Below the pieces are notes generated by a model. That model saw only the letters and a program-made list of their open reading frames with translations. It did no database searches and was not told the DNA's origin. From positions 1,674,001-1,738,000 of the forward strand of contig NZ_JBDFMO010000001.1 of assembly GCF_047238305.1 (NCBI RefSeq): a stretch of 64,000 nucleotides of DNA. The letters run 5' to 3'. The translations under genes and the position numbers were made by a program. Shown one piece after another: positions 24,844 through 35,300 of this stretch. Within the stretch, counting starts at the first letter, position 1. Every line of letters starts with the position of its first letter. The DNA is from Ferdinandcohnia sp047238305 (lineage in GTDB: Bacteria; Bacillota; Bacilli; Bacillales; Bacillaceae_L).

Positions 24844-25833
24844 ATGGTCTATCAAGCTAGTGAAAATCGGTATAGTGAAATGAAGTATAATCGCGTTGGA
24901 AAATCTGGTTTGTTGCTGCCTGCGATTTCCTTAGGATTGTGGCATAATTTCGGGGGAGTCGACTCATTTGAAAATGGGCGGAACATTTTACGAAGAGCTT
25001 TTGACCTTGGAATTACTCATTTTGATTTAGCAAACAACTATGGTCCACCTCCTGGTAGTGCGGAAGAAATGTTTGGCAAGATGCTGAAGGTGGATTTTTC
25101 TCCATATCGTGATGAGATGGTGATTTCCACGAAGGCGGGCTACCATATGTGGGAAGGTCCATATGGGGATTGGGGTTCAAGAAAGTACTTGATTTCAAGC
25201 CTTGATCAAAGTTTAAAACGAATGGGCCTTGAGTATGTCGATATTTTTTATTCGCACCGTCCAGATCCCAACACACCACTTGAGGAAACAATGGGTGCTC
25301 TTGACCATATCGTAAGACAAGGTAAAGCGTTGTACGTAGGAATTTCCAACTACAGTCCTACACAAACGTTAGAAGCGATTCGTATTTTAAAAGAATTAGG
25401 AACTCCACTGCTCATTCATCAACCAAGATATTCGATGTTTGACCGATGGATTGAGGATGGATTGCAGGATGTGTTGACTGAAAATGGCGTAGGCTCTATC
25501 GTTTTTTCACCGATGGCACAAGGATTGTTAACAAATAAATATCTTGGTGGCATTCCGAACGATTCAAGGGCCGCGAAGGAAAACACATTCCTTCAAAAAG
25601 ACCAAATTACAGAGGAAGTCTTACAAAAAATCCAACAGCTAAACGAACTTGCAACAGAAAGAGGTCAAAGCCTTGCGCAAATGGCGCTAGCATGGGTACT
25701 CCGCGAAGGACGTGTCACATCGGCGTTGGTTGGCGCAAGCAAAGTGAGCCAAGTAGAGGACAGTGTAGCAGCTTTAAAAAACCTCAATTTCACCGAAGCA
25801 GAATTAACCAAAATTGAGGATATTTTAAAATAA
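24844..25833 (+). CDS. Aldo/keto reductase, YghZ (L-glyceraldehyde 3-phosphate reductase)-like
   Basis: 329 residues, TIM-barrel aldo/keto reductase. The catalytic tetrad is visible: Asp61 and Tyr66 in FDLANNYG, Lys97 in ISTKAGY, His138 in YSHRPD. The NNYGPPPGSAEE loop and KAGYHMWEGPYGDWGSRKYL are typical of the YghZ/AKR14 subgroup, which reduces methylglyoxal and L-glyceraldehyde 3-phosphate with NADPH. GAAGGAGAG precedes the start. The gene is separated from the chemoreceptor by a GGGACAGG repeat and ends in a strong terminator. Substrate here is inferred from the subgroup. Confidence 0.9.
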   Translation: MVYQASENRYSEMKYNRVGKSGLLLPAISLGLWHNFGGVDSFENGRNILRRAFDLGITHFDLANNYGPPPGSAEEMFGKMLKVDFSPYRDEMVISTKAGYHMWEGPYGDWGSRKYLISSLDQSLKRMGLEYVDIFYSHRPDPNTPLEETMGALDHIVRQGKALYVGISNYSPTQTLEAIRILKELGTPLLIHQPRYSMFDRWIEDGLQDVLTENGVGSIVFSPMAQGLLTNKYLGGIPNDSRAAKENTFLQKDQITEEVLQKIQQLNELATERGQSLAQMALAWVLREGRVTSALVGASKVSQVEDSVAALKNLNFTEAELTKIEDILK

Positions 25834-25865
25834 AACAAGTCATACTAGTAAAGCGCATAATAAAA

Positions 25866-25907
25866 GGGGAGTAACCTGTGAACGATCAGGTTACTCCTCT
25901 TTTATTT
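25866..25907 (+). terminator. Terminator after the aldo/keto reductase
   Basis: GGGGAGTAACCTG and CAGGTTACTCCTC arms followed by TTTTATTTT. A near-identical hairpin occurs at 40259-40300. Confidence 0.85.
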
Positions 25908-25925
25908 TGGGGCCGCAGGGACGGT

Positions 25926-26810
25926 TTACTGATTTCGGATAAAATCAACAAAATGCTGCAAGCCTATTTTTGGGAAGCAATGTGGTTTTTGCACCATCCA
26001 TAGTGCACGCGTGAGTGAAAAATCGGTCACATTGATCTGACATAATGTTCCTAGTTCGAGCTCCTTTAAAACGGTAATTTTTGGGAGAATGCTGATTCCA
26101 AGGCCAGCTTCAACGGCACTTTTGATAGATTGAATACTCCCAAGTTCCATTTCACTCTTTATGTCGTCAAGGATTCCAAACTCACGAAGGTAATTCTCGA
26201 CAATCAAACGAGAACCGGATTCAGGCTCTCGCCAAATCATTTTTTCCTCAACCAATTCACTTATTTCTATCGTTTTGCGCTGCTTCCAACGGTGTTCATT
26301 CGAAGTCACTAAAATAAGTTCATCTTCGGCAAATTTTTCAATGGTTAAAATCGGATTTTCTACATGACTTTCGACAAGAGCGATATCAATTTCATTGTTT
26401 TCTAGCATCGCAATCATATTTGGGGTATTTCCAATCGTAAGACTGAACGTTATATGTGGATATCCTTTTTTTATCATTCCAAGAATTTGAGGTAATAGGT
26501 ATTCACCGATTGTTAAGCTTGCGCCTATATGTAAATTTACTTCCTCATTGCCTGTCATTTTTTGAACCGCATCAAATGACCTTTTGACATTTTCAATAAC
26601 TTCTTTCGCATATGGATAAAGGACTTCCCCGGCATTTGTTAGTTCAAGTCTGCCGCCGTTTCTCTCAAAAAGTAGGGTACCATATTCATTTTCAAGCTGG
26701 CTTATTTTTTTTGTGACAGCTGGTTGAGAGATATAACTCATCCTAGCAGCAGTTGTGATACTCCCCTCTTCAACCACGAGGCAAAAGAGTTTAAGATTCT
26801 CAATGTTCAT
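25926..26810 (-). CDS. LysR-family transcriptional regulator (CysL-like)
   Basis: 294 residues from ATG 26810, behind AAAGGGGTGATACC; a further upstream ATG at 26846 lacks a site. The N-terminal winged helix (MNIENLKLFCLVVEEGSITT, AARMSYISQPAVTKKISQLE) is classical LysR. The effector domain (90-294) has NEIDIALVES and GLGISILPK. Overall it resembles B. subtilis CysL (YwfK), an activator of sulfite reductase genes. It is divergent from a TauE/SafE transporter gene, which it probably regulates from the shared 172-base intergenic region. Effector not known. Confidence 0.9.
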   Translation of the reverse strand: MNIENLKLFCLVVEEGSITTAARMSYISQPAVTKKISQLENEYGTLLFERNGGRLELTNAGEVLYPYAKEVIENVKRSFDAVQKMTGNEEVNLHIGASLTIGEYLLPQILGMIKKGYPHITFSLTIGNTPNMIAMLENNEIDIALVESHVENPILTIEKFAEDELILVTSNEHRWKQRKTIEISELVEEKMIWREPESGSRLIVENYLREFGILDDIKSEMELGSIQSIKSAVEAGLGISILPKITVLKELELGTLCQINVTDFSLTRALWMVQKPHCFPKIGLQHFVDFIRNQ

Positions 26811-26982
26811 GGTATCACCCCTTTCAAAAGTAGTTTTTAATTTCATTATATAAGAACGAGTACGTATTATTCTATATTGTCAGCGATATTACGTTTTGTT
26901 ATGACCTATTATACATTGTTATTTTACTAAAATTAGAAAGTTTGATAGGTTAATAGGGAGAATACATAGGGGGAACGTAATT

Positions 26983-27807
26983 ATGGATATTGTAACAGGC
27001 GTTTTACTTGTGGCGATCGGGATATTTGCCGGCGGCTATGGCGCAATTGTTGGGGCTGGAGGAGGCTTTCTATTTGTACCGGCACTTTTGCTTCTCTTTC
27101 ATGTCGATCCCATTATTGCCGCAGGAACAGGACTAGTCATTGTACTAATTAACTCATTATCCGGTGTATTTGGATATGCCAAACAAAAACGGATTGATTA
27201 TCGAACAGGAATCCTATTAGGTATAGGAGCGTTCCCGGGAACATTTATCGGTGTAAAGCTTCTACAATCCTACTCTTCTACCTATTTTTATTTTTTCTTT
27301 GCGAGTGTACTTGTTTTTTTAGGCTTGTTTTTAGTGATAAAAAATACGAATCTACTTAAAAAGAAGAATGTGATTAAGGAAGCGAAAAATGAAGCTGCAG
27401 CAACGGGGGAATCAATCGAAAACATCACCTTTAACCCTCAGTCAGCCACAAGATTACAAGCTAAATGGCTCATTCCGCTCGGCTTTTTTATGGGAATTCT
27501 CTCAAGCTATCTTGGAATTGGCGGGGGCTGGATGCTTGTCCCGATATTGGTGTACATCTTTCGTTTTCCAACCCATATCGCAACCGCAACCTCCATCTTT
27601 TCCCTATGCCTGTATTCATCTGTTGGTGTTATTCTTCAGGTCTGGCACGGGAACATCGACTGGATGATCGTTGCATTCGGAGGAACCGGGATTATCATGG
27701 GCTCACAAATAGGCGTTATCCTCTCGCAAAAAATACCAAGCCGAGTCATCATGCAAATGCTATCCTTTTTGTTGATTGTGATAGGATTTCGAATGTATTT
27801 TCATTGA
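26983..27807 (+). CDS. TauE/SafE (TSUP) family membrane transporter
   Basis: 274 residues with about eight membrane helices in two repeats. The repeat motifs GAIVGAGGGFLFVPALLL (N-terminal half) and SYLGIGGGWMLVPILVY (C-terminal half) are diagnostic. A hydrophilic loop lies near 125-155. The family exports or imports sulfur- or carbon-containing anions such as sulfite, sulfoacetate or taurine-derived products. The divergent CysL-like regulator favours a sulfur oxyanion, but this is inference. CATAGGGGGAACG gives the ribosome binding site. Confidence 0.9.
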   Translation: MDIVTGVLLVAIGIFAGGYGAIVGAGGGFLFVPALLLLFHVDPIIAAGTGLVIVLINSLSGVFGYAKQKRIDYRTGILLGIGAFPGTFIGVKLLQSYSSTYFYFFFASVLVFLGLFLVIKNTNLLKKKNVIKEAKNEAAATGESIENITFNPQSATRLQAKWLIPLGFFMGILSSYLGIGGGWMLVPILVYIFRFPTHIATATSIFSLCLYSSVGVILQVWHGNIDWMIVAFGGTGIIMGSQIGVILSQKIPSRVIMQMLSFLLIVIGFRMYFH

Positions 27808-27808
27808 A

Positions 27809-27898
27809 CCACAGGGACGGTTCTATTGGTCCCTTTGGTTCTTTTTTTGCGCGGGGCCACGAGAACCGTCCCTGTGGCACCCTGGCACCCCTGTACCA
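27809..27898. repeat. Large inverted repeat of the GGGACGGTT family
   Basis: CCACAGGGACGGTTCT (27809-27824) and AGAACCGTCCCTGTGG (27862-27877) are perfect 16-base inverted arms around a loop with T-runs, followed by GGCACCCTGGCACCCCTG. It lies between the TSUP gene and the LacI gene and could act as a bidirectional terminator. Confidence 0.8.
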
Positions 27899-27914
27899 CC
27901 TAAAAAAATAAAAC

Positions 27915-27955
27915 GTTTACTAAAAATGTTTACTTTGAGGGAATTTCTGTATACT
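27915..27955 (+). promoter_or_regulatory. Promoter and putative operator of the first LacI gene
   Basis: Two direct GTTTACT units (27915-27921 and 27928-27934) precede TATACT (27950-27955). GTTTACT and its complement AGTAAAC recur before the transporter operon (29148-29225), suggesting autoregulation by the LacI protein. Confidence 0.5.
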
Positions 27956-27992
27956 ATATAAGTAGAGGGAAGACAGAAGGGATGAGTATAAT

Positions 27993-29003
27993 ATGGCCAC
28001 GATTCGTGATATAGCCCAAAAATCTGGCTTTTCAATTGCGACTGTATCAAGGGTGCTTAATAATGATATAAATTTATCTGTTAGTGAAGAAACGAGAGAT
28101 AAAATTAAAGCGGTTGCTGATGAATTGGGATATAAAAAGAAACAGGGGATTACACAGCTTAACAATATTGCATTCCTATATTGGATATCCAATGAAGAGG
28201 AATTGGAGGATGTCTTTTTCAAAGGCATTCGGACCGAGATTGAAAAGCAAGCGAAGGACCGGAAAATTGAATTGATTCGTTATCACAAGGATGAAGGTAT
28301 TGAAAAGGTTGAGAAGAATACAACCGCATTTATTGCAATTGGAAAATTAACCGACAAAGAGATCAAATACTTAGAGGAAATCACACCACATGGCGTGTTT
28401 TTAAATACAAGTAGAGATCCTCAAAATCTAGATTCTGTTCTACCTGATTTGAAGCTTATGACCGAATACATGATTCAGTTTTTTGAAGACATGGGCTACG
28501 AGCGTATAGGGTTTATTGGTGCGGATGATTATGATGTTGAGACTAATGAACCTATCCCCCAATTGCGGGAGATTACGTTCAGAAACTATCAACGTGAACG
28601 GAATAAATTAAGAGAAGAGGATATCCTCATTGTACCTTCAAGTACAGTAAAGAATGGTTACAAAGCGGCAATGAGGGTTATAGAGAAAATGGGGGATGAC
28701 CTTCCAGGAGCATTTGTTGTTGCGACAGACCCACTTGCAATTGGGGCGCTCCAAGCATTTAATGAAATGCAAATTCCGATACCACAAAGAGTTGCGTTCT
28801 TTAGTATCAATAATATTAGTGTAACGAAATATGTTTCCCCTCCATTAACAACCTTCCATATCGATATTCCAACCCTTTGTGAAACGGGGTTGGATCTGGT
28901 AGAGGAAAGGTTAACAAAAAATAGAACAACCGCGAAAACGGTCTATATACAAGGGAAACCCATTTTTCGAAAAAGCACACCACCTTTTGAGGGGAAAAAG
29001 TGA
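27993..29003 (+). CDS. LacI-family transcriptional regulator (galactoside type)
   Basis: 336 residues. The N-terminal helix-turn-helix is MATIRDIAQKSGFSIATVSR, VLNNDINLSVSEET. The rest is a periplasmic-binding-like sensor fold (GYERIGFIGADD, PGAFVVATDPLAIGALQAF, VTKYVSPPLTTFHID). The same HTH start and C-terminal pattern occur in the second LacI protein at 62770, so the two are paralogues. It precedes the ABC transporter and beta-galactosidase genes and most likely represses them until a galactoside-derived inducer binds. It ends with its own terminator. Confidence 0.93.
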   Translation: MATIRDIAQKSGFSIATVSRVLNNDINLSVSEETRDKIKAVADELGYKKKQGITQLNNIAFLYWISNEEELEDVFFKGIRTEIEKQAKDRKIELIRYHKDEGIEKVEKNTTAFIAIGKLTDKEIKYLEEITPHGVFLNTSRDPQNLDSVLPDLKLMTEYMIQFFEDMGYERIGFIGADDYDVETNEPIPQLREITFRNYQRERNKLREEDILIVPSSTVKNGYKAAMRVIEKMGDDLPGAFVVATDPLAIGALQAFNEMQIPIPQRVAFFSINNISVTKYVSPPLTTFHIDIPTLCETGLDLVEERLTKNRTTAKTVYIQGKPIFRKSTPPFEGKK

Positions 29004-29023
29004 GCCACAGGCTCATTTTTTTT
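29001..29023 (+). terminator. Terminator after the first LacI gene
   Basis: TGAGCC-aca-GGCTCA followed by eight T; the stem begins at the stop codon. Confidence 0.85.
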
Positions 29024-29147
29024 GCCTTAAAAGGAGTAAATTAGCGTGTTTATCTAGTTATGTGCATAGCGCAACCCCACAGTTGTGGGAACGGTATTAC
29101 TAAAGTATGGTAAAACTAGTAAATCAATAGTAAACAAAAATAATAAT

Positions 29148-29225
29148 TTTACTAAAAAGTTAAATATTAAACGTTTACATTTTTAGTACAAGATGTTATT
29201 ATTTGATTAGTAAACAAATTACTAA
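29148..29225 (+). promoter_or_regulatory. Operator-like sites upstream of the sugar ABC transporter operon
   Basis: TTTACTAAAAA (29148), AAACGTTTACATTTTTAGTA (29169-29188) and the perfect inverted repeat TTAGTAA-ACAAA-TTACTAA (29207-29225). The last one lies right before the ribosome binding site. AAACGTTTACA also resembles the right half of a CcpA cre site. LacI-protein binding is inferred. Confidence 0.5.
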
Positions 29226-29242
29226 AAAGGGGAATGAGTTTT

Positions 29243-30508
29243 ATGAAAAATAAGTTCAGCTTTTTTATTGTTGGAATTGGATTGGCTGTCTTATTGACTG
29301 CTTGCGGTAGTTCAGGTAGTCAAGGTGGTGCAGATGATGATGTCGTCACAATCTGGGCAAATAACATTAATGTCCCAGTATTAGAAAAAGCAGCAGAAAT
29401 CTATAAAAAGGATCACCCTGATTTTAAAGTAGATATTATTGAAACAGGTGGTCAGGACATTAAGAGTAAAACAACAACGGGTTTACAAGCGGGTGGAAAA
29501 GGTTTACCAGACGGAATGCTCCAAACAGACGATGAGCTTCAAGGTAAATTAGAAGCATTCCCGGGTGCATTTGCAAATTTAAGTGAACTTGGCTATGACG
29601 AATTTAAAAAGGATTTTCCGGATTTTAAGCTAGAGGCGGGTTCTAAAGATGGAAACATCTATGCAATGCCATTTGATACAGGTCCGGCTGCAGTATTTTA
29701 TCGCACAGATATCTTTGAAGAAGCTGGAGTAAATCCGGATGACATTAAAACATGGGATGACTTTGTTGAAGCAGGTGGGAAAGTAAAAGAAGCTACTGGT
29801 AAAGCCATGCTTAGTTTCGACCAAGCAGATGCGAACCAATACACAATCATGCTAAACCAGCAAGGCGAAGGGTATTTTGACGAGAAGAATAACTTAACAG
29901 TTGGTAGTGAAGCTTCTGTTAATGCTCTTGAAGTATTGAAAGGTTTACGTGATAAAGACGCTCTTCTAGGTGTTACAGGTTGGGATGCATGGGTAACGTC
30001 AATCGCGAATTCAGAGACAGCATCAGTTATTGCAGGTGGATGGTTAGTTGGAACAATTAAACAACAAGCACTTGACACAGAAGGTAACTGGGGCTTAATG
30101 CCATTACCAGCACACGAGGAAGGTGGATCACGTTCATCTGTCCAAGGTGGTAGTTCATTTGTAATTCCGTCAACCGGTAATCAAATTCAAGAAACATATG
30201 ATTTCTTGTCATGGTTTACAACAAGTGTTGAAGCACAGGAAATTGCAATGGAAGGCGGATTATTCCCGACTTATGCACCAGTGTTTGAATCTGAAATGTT
30301 TGATGCAGAAGAGCCATTCTTCGGAAATCAAAAAATCTGGCGTTTCTTAGCAGATGAAATGGACAAGATTCCGACGATCATCTATACAAAAAATGATCCA
30401 ATCGCACGTGATGAAATTGTCAAGGCACAAGGTGAAGCGCTGAATGGAAAAAGTGCCGATGAAGCAATGCAATTGGCTAAGAAAAACATTGAAAATCGAA
30501 TGAAATAA
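29243..30508 (+). CDS. Sugar ABC transporter substrate-binding lipoprotein (CUT1)
   Basis: 421 residues from ATG 29243, 9 bases after AAGGGGA; the ATG at 29234 overlaps that site. A signal peptide with lipobox LLTAC ends at about residue 21, so the mature protein is lipid-anchored outside the membrane. The family marks (VTIWANN, FPDFKLEAGSKDGNIYAMPF, DTGPAAVFYRTDIFEEAGV) are those of the CUT1 extracellular solute-binding family 1. It should deliver an oligosaccharide to the permeases at 30579 and 31445. A hairpin follows the gene and may stabilise its mRNA so it is made in excess. Confidence 0.93.
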   Translation: MKNKFSFFIVGIGLAVLLTACGSSGSQGGADDDVVTIWANNINVPVLEKAAEIYKKDHPDFKVDIIETGGQDIKSKTTTGLQAGGKGLPDGMLQTDDELQGKLEAFPGAFANLSELGYDEFKKDFPDFKLEAGSKDGNIYAMPFDTGPAAVFYRTDIFEEAGVNPDDIKTWDDFVEAGGKVKEATGKAMLSFDQADANQYTIMLNQQGEGYFDEKNNLTVGSEASVNALEVLKGLRDKDALLGVTGWDAWVTSIANSETASVIAGGWLVGTIKQQALDTEGNWGLMPLPAHEEGGSRSSVQGGSSFVIPSTGNQIQETYDFLSWFTTSVEAQEIAMEGGLFPTYAPVFESEMFDAEEPFFGNQKIWRFLADEMDKIPTIIYTKNDPIARDEIVKAQGEALNGKSADEAMQLAKKNIENRMK

Positions 30509-30521
30509 TCTATTCAAAAAA

Positions 30522-30553
30522 AAGAGGTAATGAAAGAAACTTTCGTTACCTCT
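30522..30553 (+). terminator. Intercistronic hairpin after the binding-protein gene
   Basis: AGAGGTAATGAAAG and CTTTCGTTACCTCT arms; no good T-run follows. Likely a partial terminator or mRNA-stabilising stem between binding protein and permeases. Confidence 0.65.
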
Positions 30554-30578
30554 CCCATGAATAAGGGGGTTAGACAAC

Positions 30579-31445
30579 ATGAAGAACCAAATCAATAAAA
30601 CAAAATGGACGCCATATTTATTTTTAGCCCCAGCGCTCATTTTATTTCTAATATTCACGGTGTATCCGATCATTTCATCTTTTATTTTGAGTTTCCAAAC
30701 GTCTGAAGGTGGCGTTTATGTTTTTACTGGACTTGATAACTATATCCGATTATTGAATGACACAACATTCCATCAAGCCCTTTTTAATACATTTATCATC
30801 TTCATTGTTCAAGTGCCAATTATGATTCTTTTAGCACTTATGCTTGCAGCACTATTAAATAGCAAACTATTAAAGTTTAAAGGGATGTTTCGTACAGGGT
30901 TCTTTCTACCAGCTGTAACCTCATTAGTTGCCTACTCTATTTTATTTTCTATCATTTTGATGGATAAAGGTATCTTCAATCAATTTTTATCCCTATTTGG
31001 AATTGAGGCTATTCCCTGGTTAAATGATCCATTCTGGGCGAAAGTTTCGATTATTATTGCGATGACTTGGAGATGGACTGGCTATAACATGGTGATTTAT
31101 CTAGCTGCAATGCAGAACATTTCGGAGGAAACGTATGAAGCAGCTTCCATTGATGGTGCAGGGAAGATTCGACAATTCTTCTCCATTACCATTCCACAAT
31201 TGAAGCCAATAATTTTATTCACTTCGATTATCTCAACGATTTCGACCTTACAGTTATTTGATGAACCGTTCAACCTTACAAAAGGTGGACCTGGAGATTC
31301 TACGACAACATTAGGATTAATGATTTATAAAAATGGATTCCAGTACTATGACTTTAGCTATGCATCTGCCATAGCGTATGTCGTTGTGGTGATCGTTGCG
31401 ATTCTATCACTAATTCAATCAAAAGTAACGGGAGATGGTAAATAA
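30579..31445 (+). CDS. Sugar ABC transporter permease (first subunit, MalF-like)
   Basis: 288 residues with about six membrane helices, opening with KWTPYLFLAPALILFLIFTV and ending after a hydrophobic helix. The EAA loop that contacts the ATPase is EETYEAASIDGAGKIRQFF, with PQLKP after it, as in CUT1 permeases. ATAAGGGGG precedes the start. It overlaps the next permease gene by one base (TAATG). No ATPase gene is present in the operon. Confidence 0.93.
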   Translation: MKNQINKTKWTPYLFLAPALILFLIFTVYPIISSFILSFQTSEGGVYVFTGLDNYIRLLNDTTFHQALFNTFIIFIVQVPIMILLALMLAALLNSKLLKFKGMFRTGFFLPAVTSLVAYSILFSIILMDKGIFNQFLSLFGIEAIPWLNDPFWAKVSIIIAMTWRWTGYNMVIYLAAMQNISEETYEAASIDGAGKIRQFFSITIPQLKPIILFTSIISTISTLQLFDEPFNLTKGGPGDSTTTLGLMIYKNGFQYYDFSYASAIAYVVVVIVAILSLIQSKVTGDGK

Positions 31446-32278
31446 TGCAGGAAAATAAAGCATCAAGATTCTCGAGAAAAGCAAGTATTTATCTTCTTTT
31501 GCTAATCGGTATCGTGATTTCAATCTTCCCATTTTATTGGATGTTAGTTGGTGCAACGAATCATACGAGTAAAATGTTCTCAAACCCTCCAACCTTGTCA
31601 TTTGGAGATCAATTTTTAACCAACTTTACAAATCTAAATGAGAGTATCAATATTTGGCGAGTATTATTTAACTCTGTATTTGTTTCAGGTGTGTATGTCA
31701 TTTTGGCATTGATGGTTTCAACGATGGCTGCCTATGCCTTGGCGAAATTTCATTTTAAAGGCAATAAGCTTATTTTCACAACGTTTCTCTTATCCATGAT
31801 GATTCCGTATCAAGCCCTTCTTATTCCTCAGTTTAGGATGATGGCCGATTACGGACTATTAAATACGTATATTGCGCTTATTTTACCAACCGTTTGTACA
31901 CCATTTGCGATCTTTTTGATGAGACAAAACTTTATGGCGTTTCCAACTGAATTGATTGAAGCGGCACGCATGGATGGAGCAGGAGAAATGAAGATTTTCT
32001 TTCAGATTGTCATTCCATCTATGAAGCCGGCGCTTGCAGCCACATCGATTTTCTTATTCCTATCACAGTGGAATAACTTTCTGTGGCCGTTGGTTGTAAC
32101 GACATCAACCGATATGTATACGTTTCCGGTTGCGTTATCAAGTCTAAAGGGTGTTTCGATTATTGATTATGGTCAAATCAATGTTGGAATTTTGATTGCA
32201 ACGATTCCAATTATTATTTTCTTCCTTGCTCTACAGAAGCATTTTATCCAAGGTATGCTGGGAAGTGCAATTAAATAA
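31445..32278 (+). CDS. Sugar ABC transporter permease (second subunit, MalG-like)
   Basis: 277 residues, about six membrane helices. The EAA loop reads PTELIEAARMDGAGEMKIFF, and PYQALLIPQF and QWNNFLWPLVV are typical of MalG-type CUT1 permeases. Its ATG overlaps the stop of the first permease. A GGGACAGG repeat (32280-32350) separates it from the beta-galactosidase gene, but no strong terminator does, so read-through is likely. Confidence 0.93.
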   Translation: MQENKASRFSRKASIYLLLLIGIVISIFPFYWMLVGATNHTSKMFSNPPTLSFGDQFLTNFTNLNESINIWRVLFNSVFVSGVYVILALMVSTMAAYALAKFHFKGNKLIFTTFLLSMMIPYQALLIPQFRMMADYGLLNTYIALILPTVCTPFAIFLMRQNFMAFPTELIEAARMDGAGEMKIFFQIVIPSMKPALAATSIFLFLSQWNNFLWPLVVTTSTDMYTFPVALSSLKGVSIIDYGQINVGILIATIPIIIFFLALQKHFIQGMLGSAIK

Positions 32279-32279
32279 T

Positions 32280-32350
32280 GTGGGACACGGGGACAGGTTT
32301 ACTGTCCCATTTAAATAAATAACTGGGACGAGGGACTGTCCCTCCGTCCC
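32280..32350. repeat. GGGACAGG-type intergenic repeat inside the lac-type operon
   Basis: GGGACACGGGGACAGGTTTA, CTGTCCC, then GGGACGAGGGACTGTCCC. Same family as 24745-24823; forms GGGACA/TGTCCC hairpins. Confidence 0.7.
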
Positions 32351-32367
32351 AACTTTTGGAGGTCAAA

Positions 32368-35300
32368 ATGAAGCAGCTACAAGATTATGAGAACCAGAAT
32401 GTTCTTCAAAAGAATCGAATAAAGGATCGTTCTTATTTTATGTCTTATCAGACCTTGGAGGATGCGCTTAGCTTTGATAGAGGTCGTGCGCAAGGGTTTA
32501 CACTTTTAAATGGTATGTGGAAATTCCATTATGCGGAAACTCCCGAACATGCCCCAGCCTCGTTTTATGAAAATAACTATGATACTAGTGAATGGGATGA
32601 TTTACAAGTTCCCTCAAGCTGGCAGTTGCATGGGTATGGAAAGCCACATTATACAAATGTTCAATATCCATTCCCGGTTGATCCTCCCTATGTTCCAACT
32701 GAAAATCCAACCGGTTCCTATCGACGAGAATTTTATATATCTGATGAAATGCTAGAAGAACTTATTTTTCTACGCTTTGAAGGAGTAGATAGTGCATTTC
32801 ATGTGTGGATCAACGGTCAGTTTGTTGGCTATAGTCAAGGTAGTCGCTTACCCTCTGAGTTTGATGTGACATCCTTTGTTCAGGAAGGAAATAATACCAT
32901 TGCTGTACGGGTCTATCAATGGTCTGATGGCAGTTATATTGAGGATCAGGACATGTGGTGGTTAAGTGGGATTTTTAGGGATGTGTATTTACTAGCAAAG
33001 CCGAAAGTATATACTCATGACTTCTTTGTAAAAACGAACTTGGATCCAGAATATAAGGATGCAGAATTGCAGCTTGAAACTGTTATACATTCACATATTC
33101 CTAGTTCTAAAGAGTACCAGTTAGATATCCAGTTATTTGATGCAGACTTTAGAGAAATGAAAGAGGCACAGCGTGAAGTAAAATTTCAATTAGGCGGGAC
33201 AGTCGAAACAAAACTAGACACTAGTATACTAGTAACCAGTCCTTATAAATGGACGGCAGAAACTCCATATTTATATTACTTAGTTATGACGTTAAAGGAT
33301 GATCAAGGGAATATTATAGAGGTCATCCCATCAAAGGTTGGGTTTAGACAAGTAGAATTAAAGAATGGCTTAATTCAGGTGAATGGAGTGCCGGTTCTTT
33401 TTAAGGGTGTCAACCGTCACGATCATCATCCAGACTTAGGTCGTGCTGTTCCACTCGACTGGATGGTAAAAGATATTCAACTAATGAAGCAGCATAACAT
33501 TAATGCAGTACGTACAGCGCATTATCCAAATGACCCGCGTTTTTATGATTTATGTGATGAATATGGGTTATTTGTCATCGATGAGGCAGATCTAGAATGT
33601 CACGGATTTGATAGAATTGGAAAACCACATCAGTTAAGCCAGGATCCGGATTGGAAGGATGCTTATGTAGACCGAATGAAGAGAATGGTAGAACGTGATA
33701 AAAACCATCCATCGATTATTATTTGGTCGTTAGGAAATGAATCTGGATTTGGGCAAAATCATATCGAAATGGCGGAGTGGACTAAGCAAAAGGATCCGAC
33801 ACGACTTGTTCATTATGAAGGGGAAACTCGTTTCATTATGACTCAAGAAAACAATAACCCAACGCGTTTGCATGAAGCAGCCGACATGTTCTCAACCATG
33901 TATACCCCACATGCAATTATGGAGCAATTAGGTAGTCGAACAGATTTGGCTCAGCCTCATATTTTATGTGAATTTGCCCATGCAATGGGGAATGGACCAG
34001 GTGGGTTTAAAGAGTATTTTGATTTATTTTATAAGTATGAGCGCCTTCAAGGTGGATTTGTCTGGGAATGGTTAGACCACGGTATTCGTCAATATACAGA
34101 GGATGGCGAAGAATATTTTGCATATGGCGGAGATTTTGGGGAAACCCCTCATGATGGCACATTTGTCATTGATGGACTTGTCATGCCAGATCGTACACCT
34201 TCTCCAGCGCTTTTAGAATATAAAAAGGTGATTGAACCTGTAAGAGTTAATGCAGTTGATCTCGCAAATGGTACCGTTCGCATTCATAATCTGTACAATT
34301 TTAGTACGCTAAATCACCTTGCGCTTTCATGGTCTCTCGTTTCAGATGGAAAAGTGTTAGATGGCGGGAGCTTAGAGATATCAACTATTTATCCTGGTGA
34401 GTCTGCTGAAGTTTCCATTCCATTTACATTGCCGGTCATAATAAAGGCCAATACCGATTACTGGTTAAACATCCAATTTAATCAGTTAAGTGATACGAAA
34501 TGGGCAAAAGCGGGTCATGAAGTGGCATGGGCACAATTTGAGTTACCAGTAAAAGAAGTTGTTGAAGTAAAAGATAGCCGAGTGTACCGTCCATTAAGTA
34601 TAAAAGAGACTGAACATAAGCTTGAGGTGCTTGGAGAGTCCAGCGCGTATACCTTCAATAAAATATACGGTGTACTCGAGTCTTGGAAGCACCAAGGGAT
34701 TGAATTGTTAGACCAAGGTCCAAAAATCAACATCTGGAGAGCGCCAACAGATAATGACAAGTTAGGCTTAGAGGAATTCAGCGTTAAAAAAGAAGAAGTC
34801 GAGTGGAAACATTTCGGTCTAGACCACATGCAAACTCGTGTAATAGCTGTTGAGTATGAAGAGTCGCAAACGAAGGATCAAGTAAAAATTTACGTGAAAT
34901 CTCGAATGGCTCCTCCAGTGCTTGCTTGGGGCTTTGATACAACCATGACCTACACCATTACGAAAAATGGAGCAATGACGATTGAGGTGGATGGAAAGAA
35001 ACGAGGCGAATCATCGTCTACATTACCGAAAATTGGCCTGCAAATGAAATTGAATCCTCAATTGAATCAAGTCGATTGGTACGGCAGGGGACCAGGAGAA
35101 TCCTATTCTGATAGCAAGCTTGCCAATCGCTTTGGAATTTGGTCACAGACAGTAGAAGAGCTCCATACTCCATATGTCGTTCCTCAGGAAAATGGAAATC
35201 GACATGAAGTAAGATGGGCTTCACTAACAGACCTTTCAGGTGTGGGTTTACTAGTCGTTGGTCAACCTAACTTTGATTTTAGCGCAAGCTATTATTCATA

